Source of the DNA: Streptomyces sp. CBMA123
Lineage (GTDB): Bacteria; Actinomycetota; Actinomycetes; Streptomycetales; Streptomycetaceae
Direction: 5' to 3'
Length of the DNA: 64,000 nucleotides
NCBI RefSeq assembly: GCF_014596465.1
Contig: NZ_MECK01000024.1
Span: forward strand, 1-64,000
Made by a program: the position numbers and the translations under genes. How positions within the stretch are numbered: position 1 is the stretch's first letter; every line of letters begins with the position of its first letter. Of this stretch, positions 60,179 through 64,000 are shown one piece after another. The notes beneath the pieces are model-generated. The model was given only the letters and a program-made list of their open reading frames with translations, was not told where the DNA came from and did no database searches.

Positions 60179-60814
60179 TCAGGCGACCCCGCGCGGACGG
60201 AACTGGACGCTGATCCGCGGGCCGACCGGGCGGGCGGTCTTCGGGATCGCGTGCTCCCAGGTGCGCTGGCAGGAGCCGCCCATCACCACGAGGTCGCCGT
60301 GGCCGAGCGGCCGGCGGACTACCGCCCCGCCGCCGGAGCGCGGCCGCAGCGCGAGGACGCGCGGCTCGCCCACGGAGAGGATCGCCACCATGGTGTCCTC
60401 GCGGGCGCCGCGGCCGATCCGGTCGCCGTGCCAGGCCACGCTGTCCCGGCCGTCCCGGTAGTAGCAGAGCCCGAGGGTGCGGAAGGGCTCGCCCAGCTCC
60501 GGCGCGTAGTGCCGGCTCAGCGCCGTGCGGGCCTCGCCGAGGGCCGGGTGCGGGGGCTCGGCGTCGGCGGCGTAGGAGGCGAGCAGCCGGGGGACGTCGA
60601 CGGTGCGCTCGTACATCTCGCGCCGTTCGGCCCGCCAGGGTACGGCGGCCGCCAGTTGTTCGAACAGCTGGTCCGCCCCGTGCAGCCAGCCGGGCAGCAC
60701 GTCCAGCCAGGCGCCGTCACCGAGCGGCAGGCGTTGCAGGCCGTCGAGGGGGCCGAGCCGGATGTCGGCGGCTTCCTCGAACAGCGAGGGCTGGAGGTGG
60801 ACGGTCGCGTGCAT
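60179..60814 (-). CDS. alkB: AlkB-type 2-oxoglutarate/Fe(II)-dependent dioxygenase
   Basis: 211 residues. Iron ligands: HxD in DSVAWHGDRIG and the distal His in TWEHAIPK; the 2-oxoglutarate Arg is in RISVQFRP. LGLCYYRDGRDS and VAILSVGEPRVLAL are family segments. AlkB enzymes oxidatively remove N-alkyl lesions from DNA/RNA. Followed by the VOC gene in the same direction after about 140 bases. Confidence 0.92.
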   Translation of the reverse strand: MHATVHLQPSLFEEAADIRLGPLDGLQRLPLGDGAWLDVLPGWLHGADQLFEQLAAAVPWRAERREMYERTVDVPRLLASYAADAEPPHPALGEARTALSRHYAPELGEPFRTLGLCYYRDGRDSVAWHGDRIGRGAREDTMVAILSVGEPRVLALRPRSGGGAVVRRPLGHGDLVVMGGSCQRTWEHAIPKTARPVGPRISVQFRPRGVA

Positions 60815-60932
60815 GGCTCTCAGCCTACGCCGCTAATCGAACATCTGCGCGAACACAAGAGTGGCCGCCAGGCCCTGTCCGGCGAGACCCCCAGAAGCCG
60901 CCGACCGGCCGGGCGGGGCCTAGCCTGCCGGT

Positions 60933-61523
60933 ATGGCGATCAACGGCTTCGGGGTCACCGAGTTCCAGCTCTTCCTGCTGCGCCGGATGGCCGACTACCA
61001 CCCCGAGCTGGTCGAGGACGCGCTGCGGCGGCTCGGCGCCACCCGGGCCGCGATGCGGGAGGCGAACAAGCGCTGGCAGGCGATGGTCCGGGCGCCCCGG
61101 TTCCCGCGCGGCGCCGCCCGGTACGCCGCCGTGCTGGGACCGGCGGAGGCGAGCCTGCCGCGCCGGATCGGGGACCTCGCGTGCACGGCCCGGCAGTGGG
61201 CGCTGCCGCTCTGGCCCGAGCTGCGCTTCGAGGTGCTGCTCGGGCCGGCCGAGATCGGCGCGCCGGTGCTGAACGAGTGGCTGGTCCGGGCGGCCGGCTC
61301 CCCGGTGCCGGTGCTGCGCACCGTCGACGAGCTGGCGCCGTGGGGCTGCGTGGTGGGCGATGTGGGGGCGGCCTTCCCGGGGGCCGTGCCGCGCGAGGGG
61401 AGTGCGCCGACCCGCTTCCGGCTGGACTTCGCGGCGCCGGGTGCGGACGGGCGGGTGCGCTCCTGGGTGGCCGACTTCACCTGGGGGCTGCTCCAGGAGG
61501 TCCGGGCCGACGGGATGGGCTGA
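60933..61523 (+). CDS. Conserved hypothetical protein
   Basis: 196 residues from ATG 60933. TAGCCT (60921-60926) lies 6 bases before the start without a ribosome site, so the mRNA is leaderless. Soluble; segments FQLFLLRRMADYHPELVEDALRRLGA and EVLLGPAEIGAPVLNEWLVRA. No recognised domain. Divergent from alkB. Confidence 0.7.
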   Translation: MAINGFGVTEFQLFLLRRMADYHPELVEDALRRLGATRAAMREANKRWQAMVRAPRFPRGAARYAAVLGPAEASLPRRIGDLACTARQWALPLWPELRFEVLLGPAEIGAPVLNEWLVRAAGSPVPVLRTVDELAPWGCVVGDVGAAFPGAVPREGSAPTRFRLDFAAPGADGRVRSWVADFTWGLLQEVRADGMG

Positions 61524-61575
61524 GGGATGGTGATACAAGGCGATATTCAGTTAATGCCTTTGATTTGTAGGCCAC

Positions 61576-61592
61576 GCTGCCGATGTGGCAGC
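61576..61592 (+). promoter_or_regulatory. Hairpin/dyad in the AT-rich promoter of the second Usp gene
   Basis: GCTGCC-GATGT-GGCAGC, six-base perfect arms, in a notably AT-rich 100-base stretch (61530-61630) that separates the hypothetical gene from usp. It could end the upstream transcript or bind a regulator of usp. Confidence 0.5.
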
Positions 61593-61638
61593 ATAATCAC
61601 AGACACTGGATGGGCTTCACATCGGAAAGCGAAGGATC

Positions 61639-62160
61639 ATGTCGGGCGACGCGCGCGTCATCGTCGGAGTCAGCGGCTCACTGCACAGCCTTACCGCCCT
61701 GCACCGGGCGGCGGAGGAGGCTCGGGCCCGGCGGGCCGTCCTCGTCCCGGTGCTCGCCTGGACCCCGGTCGGCGGTGAGCGCAACTACCGCGCCCGGCCC
61801 TGCCCGCCGCTGCTGCGCGCCTGGCAGGACGCCGCCGAGGCCCGGCTGGAGAGCGCGCTCGGACAGGCCTTCGGCGGGCTGCCGATCGGCCTGCCCGTGC
61901 AGCCGCTGGTGATGCGCGGCGAGGCCGGGCCGGTGCTGACCGCCATGGCCGACCGGCCCGGCGACCTCCTGGTGATCAGCGCCGGACGGCACGGCTCGCT
62001 GCGCGACCGGCTGCGCCGACTGCTGCGCGGCTCGGTCGCCCGGCACTGCCTCGACCACGCCCGCGGCGACGTGCTCGTCGTCCCGCCGTCCGACCTGTAC
62101 GAGGACCTGCGCGCCCTGCATCGCGGCAGCATCGACCTGCGGGAACTCCTCCCGGCCTGA
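61639..62160 (+). CDS. Universal stress protein (UspA fold)
   Basis: 173 residues from ATG 61639, with GAAGGA upstream. VIVGVSGSLHSLTALHRAAEEAR at the start and LLVISAGRHGSLRDRLRRLLRGSVARHCLDHARGDVLVVP at the end define the fold, including a G-x-x-x-G-S/R phosphate loop. Shares an insert (WTPVGGERNYRARPCPP) and a C-terminal extension with the Usp at 52371, its paralogue. The AT-rich upstream region suggests a tightly regulated promoter. Confidence 0.87.
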   Translation: MSGDARVIVGVSGSLHSLTALHRAAEEARARRAVLVPVLAWTPVGGERNYRARPCPPLLRAWQDAAEARLESALGQAFGGLPIGLPVQPLVMRGEAGPVLTAMADRPGDLLVISAGRHGSLRDRLRRLLRGSVARHCLDHARGDVLVVPPSDLYEDLRALHRGSIDLRELLPA

Positions 62161-62167
62161 CGTACCG

Positions 62168-63781
62168 TCAACTCGCGTGGGTGGTCACTCCGTTGACGAC
62201 CGTACGCGTCGGCAGCAGCCCGCGCAGCGCCGCCGTCGGGCAGCTCAGCGGGTCGGCCGGCCAGAGCGTGAGGTCGCCGAGCGCCCCCGGCCGCAGGCTG
62301 CCGCGCTCGGCGCTCTCGCCGGTCAGCCGGGCGGCGTTCACGGTGTGCAGCGCGATCGCCTCGGCCCGTCCGATCGCGTGCTCCGAGCCGACCACCCCGG
62401 CCGTGGTGCCGCGGGTCGTCATGCCCCACACCGACACCATCGCGCCGTACGGGCCGACCGGGAAGTCCGAGCCGGCCGAGAGCTGTGCTCCCTCGTCCAG
62501 CCACTCGCGCAGCGGGAACAGCGCGGCGGTGCGCTCCTCGCCCCAGGCGCGCTGCTGGGTGAGCGCACCGTCGTGCAGCAGCGGGTGCTGCACCGTCACC
62601 GGGATGCCGAGCGCGATCGCCCGGGCCCGCTGGTCGGGCCGGGCCAGTCCGCCGTGCTCGACCACCAGCGTTCCCGGCGGCAGGCCCGGACGGCGCTTCA
62701 GCACCTGCTCGAAGACGTCCAGCAGCACCCGCAGCCCGCGGTCGCCCCAGGCGTGCACGCCGGCCCGCCAGCCCCGCCCGACCACCCGCTCCACCGCGGC
62801 GAGCAACTCCTCCGGCTCCCAGAGCAACCGCCCGTGGTAGCAGGGCTGCCCCTGGTAGGGCTGTTCCAGGGCGCCCGCCTCGAAGCCGCCGTCGATGCCG
62901 AACTTGACGCCCCACAGGCGCAGTCGCGCATCGTCCCGGCCGTCCGCGCGCCAGCCGTCCATCCGGTCCAGCAGGGCGTCCACCTGCTCGGGGGTACGGG
63001 CCGCGAAGCCGGACACCAGCGCCCGGACCCGGACGGCGAGCGCGCCCTCGGCCCGGGCCGCGTCCAGCACGTCGAGGTCCTCGACCGGGACGAGGCAGTC
63101 CCGGACGGTGCCGATCCCGGTGGCGGCGTAGTCGGCGGAGGCCGCGCGCAGCCCGTCGATCCGCTCGGCGAGGGTCGGGCGCGGCAGCACCCGCTCGACC
63201 AGCTCGGTCGCCCGGTTGATCAGCCGGCCGGTCAGCCGCCCGCGCTCGTCGCGCTCGATCACCCCGCCGTCCGGCGACTCGGTGGACTCGTCGATCCCGG
63301 CCAGCCGCAGCGCCGCCGAGTTGAGCACCATGTTGTACGCGCCACGGCGCACCAGCACCGGGTGGTCGGCGGTGGCGCCGTCCAGCTCCGCGGTGGTCGG
63401 CATCCGCTGCTCGGCGAGCAGCACCTCCTGCCAGTTGACCGTGGTGAGGATCCACTTCCCGGCCGGGGTGCGGGCGGCGCGCTCGCGGATCAGCTCCAGG
63501 AACCCGGCGAGGTCCCGGGCCCGGTGCACCGGGACGCCGTGGACGCTGTGCCCGGCCAGGATCAGATGGGTGTGGGTGTCGTCGAAGGCGGGCAGCACCG
63601 TCGCCGCCGGGTCGTCCACCACCTCGGTGCCCGGCCCGACCAGGGCGTCCAGGCCGTCCGGTGCGGCGGACAGGGCGGTGATCCGGCCGCCGGTGACGGC
63701 GACCGCCCGCTGCGGCGGCTCGCCCGGGACGAGGGTGTGCACGGCGCCGGCGCGGATCAGCAGGTCGGCGGGGGTGGTCAT
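62168..63781 (-). CDS. Amidohydrolase-family protein (YtcJ-like)
   Basis: 537 residues from ATG 63781 (AGGAG upstream). Metal site: AFDDTHTHLILAG (HxH), later His in GVHAWGDRGLR and Asp in SAGSDFPVGPYG. The organisation is that of the YtcJ/N-substituted formamide deformylase-like group of metallo-amidohydrolases. Substrate unknown. Its start overlaps the stop of the upstream paaX-type gene (ATGA), so the two are co-transcribed. Confidence 0.87.
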   Translation of the reverse strand: MTTPADLLIRAGAVHTLVPGEPPQRAVAVTGGRITALSAAPDGLDALVGPGTEVVDDPAATVLPAFDDTHTHLILAGHSVHGVPVHRARDLAGFLELIRERAARTPAGKWILTTVNWQEVLLAEQRMPTTAELDGATADHPVLVRRGAYNMVLNSAALRLAGIDESTESPDGGVIERDERGRLTGRLINRATELVERVLPRPTLAERIDGLRAASADYAATGIGTVRDCLVPVEDLDVLDAARAEGALAVRVRALVSGFAARTPEQVDALLDRMDGWRADGRDDARLRLWGVKFGIDGGFEAGALEQPYQGQPCYHGRLLWEPEELLAAVERVVGRGWRAGVHAWGDRGLRVLLDVFEQVLKRRPGLPPGTLVVEHGGLARPDQRARAIALGIPVTVQHPLLHDGALTQQRAWGEERTAALFPLREWLDEGAQLSAGSDFPVGPYGAMVSVWGMTTRGTTAGVVGSEHAIGRAEAIALHTVNAARLTGESAERGSLRPGALGDLTLWPADPLSCPTAALRGLLPTRTVVNGVTTHAS

Positions 63782-64000
63782 GGCAGCTCCTGGGGGTGGG
63801 GCGCTCCGGCGGGGTGGGACAGTCCGGTCACCTTCTCGACGTACCGCAGGCTCGGTTCGGCGAGCCGCCCGTGCAGCTCGGTGAACACGGCGCGGGCCGG
63901 GCGGGCGTTCCAGTCGGCGGGCAGCAGCGGCTCGGGCAGCCCGGGGTCGAGGTACGGCAGCCTGCGCCACTGGGTGAGCATCGGCACGTACACCCGGAAG
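63778..64000 (-). CDS. C-terminal part of a PaaX-family regulator (partial)
   Basis: About 74 residues visible; the gene starts beyond the right edge. The segment RLPYLDPGLPEPLLPADWNARPARAVFTELH is the conserved PaaX C-terminal domain, followed by a short tail. PaaX proteins are winged-helix repressors of aromatic acid catabolism. Its stop overlaps the amidohydrolase start, so it may regulate that gene. Confidence 0.75.
   Translation of the reverse strand, partial: FRVYVPMLTQWRRLPYLDPGLPEPLLPADWNARPARAVFTELHGRLAEPSLRYVEKVTGLSHPAGAPHPQELP

Overview
The window is about 72% GC chromosomal DNA from a streptomycete (Streptomyces or Kitasatospora). Evidence for this is the strong GC bias at third codon positions, many GTG starts, leaderless promoters, a DmdR-type iron box, a c-di-AMP (ydaO-type) riboswitch ahead of a LysM/M23 peptidase, and a secreted RNase Sa-type ribonuclease. 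No rRNA, tRNA, CRISPR array, insertion sequence or phage gene was seen. It reads as ordinary accessory-rich chromosome, not an island.

Layout. 1-12.5 kb: tail of a MocR-type regulator, secreted SGNH hydrolase, type II NADH dehydrogenase, HipA-like kinase with DUF3037 partner, MarR regulator, purB, DHA2 exporter, riboswitch plus LysM/M23 endopeptidase, APC permease, iron-box DUF2470 protein. 12.5-20.6 kb: two divergent operons around one perfect palindrome. Leftward are a KDG-type sugar kinase, an IclR regulator and RidA; rightward are a PLP D-amino-acid deaminase-like enzyme, an N-acyl-D-amino-acid deacylase and a KDPG aldolase, followed by a GH13 glycosidase. Together they can be read as a route from N-acetyl-D-glucosaminate to pyruvate and glyceraldehyde-3-phosphate. 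20.7-31 kb: YhgE/ABC-2-like membrane protein with tandem operator-like repeats, FhuF-like Fe-S protein, a small secreted protein, secreted PNGase A, LysR regulator divergent from psuG-psuK (pseudouridine catabolism), PolX. 31-43 kb: degenerate HATPase protein, leaderless ArsR-type regulator with a decayed MFS partner, membrane proteins, a frameshifted gene, a helicase-associated/WYL protein, an ABC exporter. 43-53.6 kb: SMI1/KNR4 protein, alpha/beta hydrolase divergent from MarR, AEC permease, HD hydrolase, SLT-like wall protein with a structured leader, fused acyl-CoA carboxyltransferase, RNase, TetR, universal stress protein, alpha/beta hydrolase. 53.6-64 kb: a tandem duplication of a four-hairpin RNA-like element, IclR regulator divergent from a complete sugar ABC importer (binding protein and two permeases), two hypotheticals, VOC protein, AlkB, second universal stress protein, amidohydrolase and the end of a PaaX regulator.

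The two most interesting items are the palindrome-controlled N-acetylglucosaminate/KDG gene set (12.5-18.7 kb) and the duplicated 166-bp structured element at 53.69-54.12 kb. The latter has its own promoter-like sequence and terminator-like hairpin in each copy and I cannot assign it to a known RNA family. A recurring theme is a TANNNT -10 box 6 to 8 bases before the start codon with no Shine-Dalgarno sequence (marR, purB, the ArsR-type gene, 42985, SMI1, HD, TetR, 60933), meaning leaderless mRNAs.
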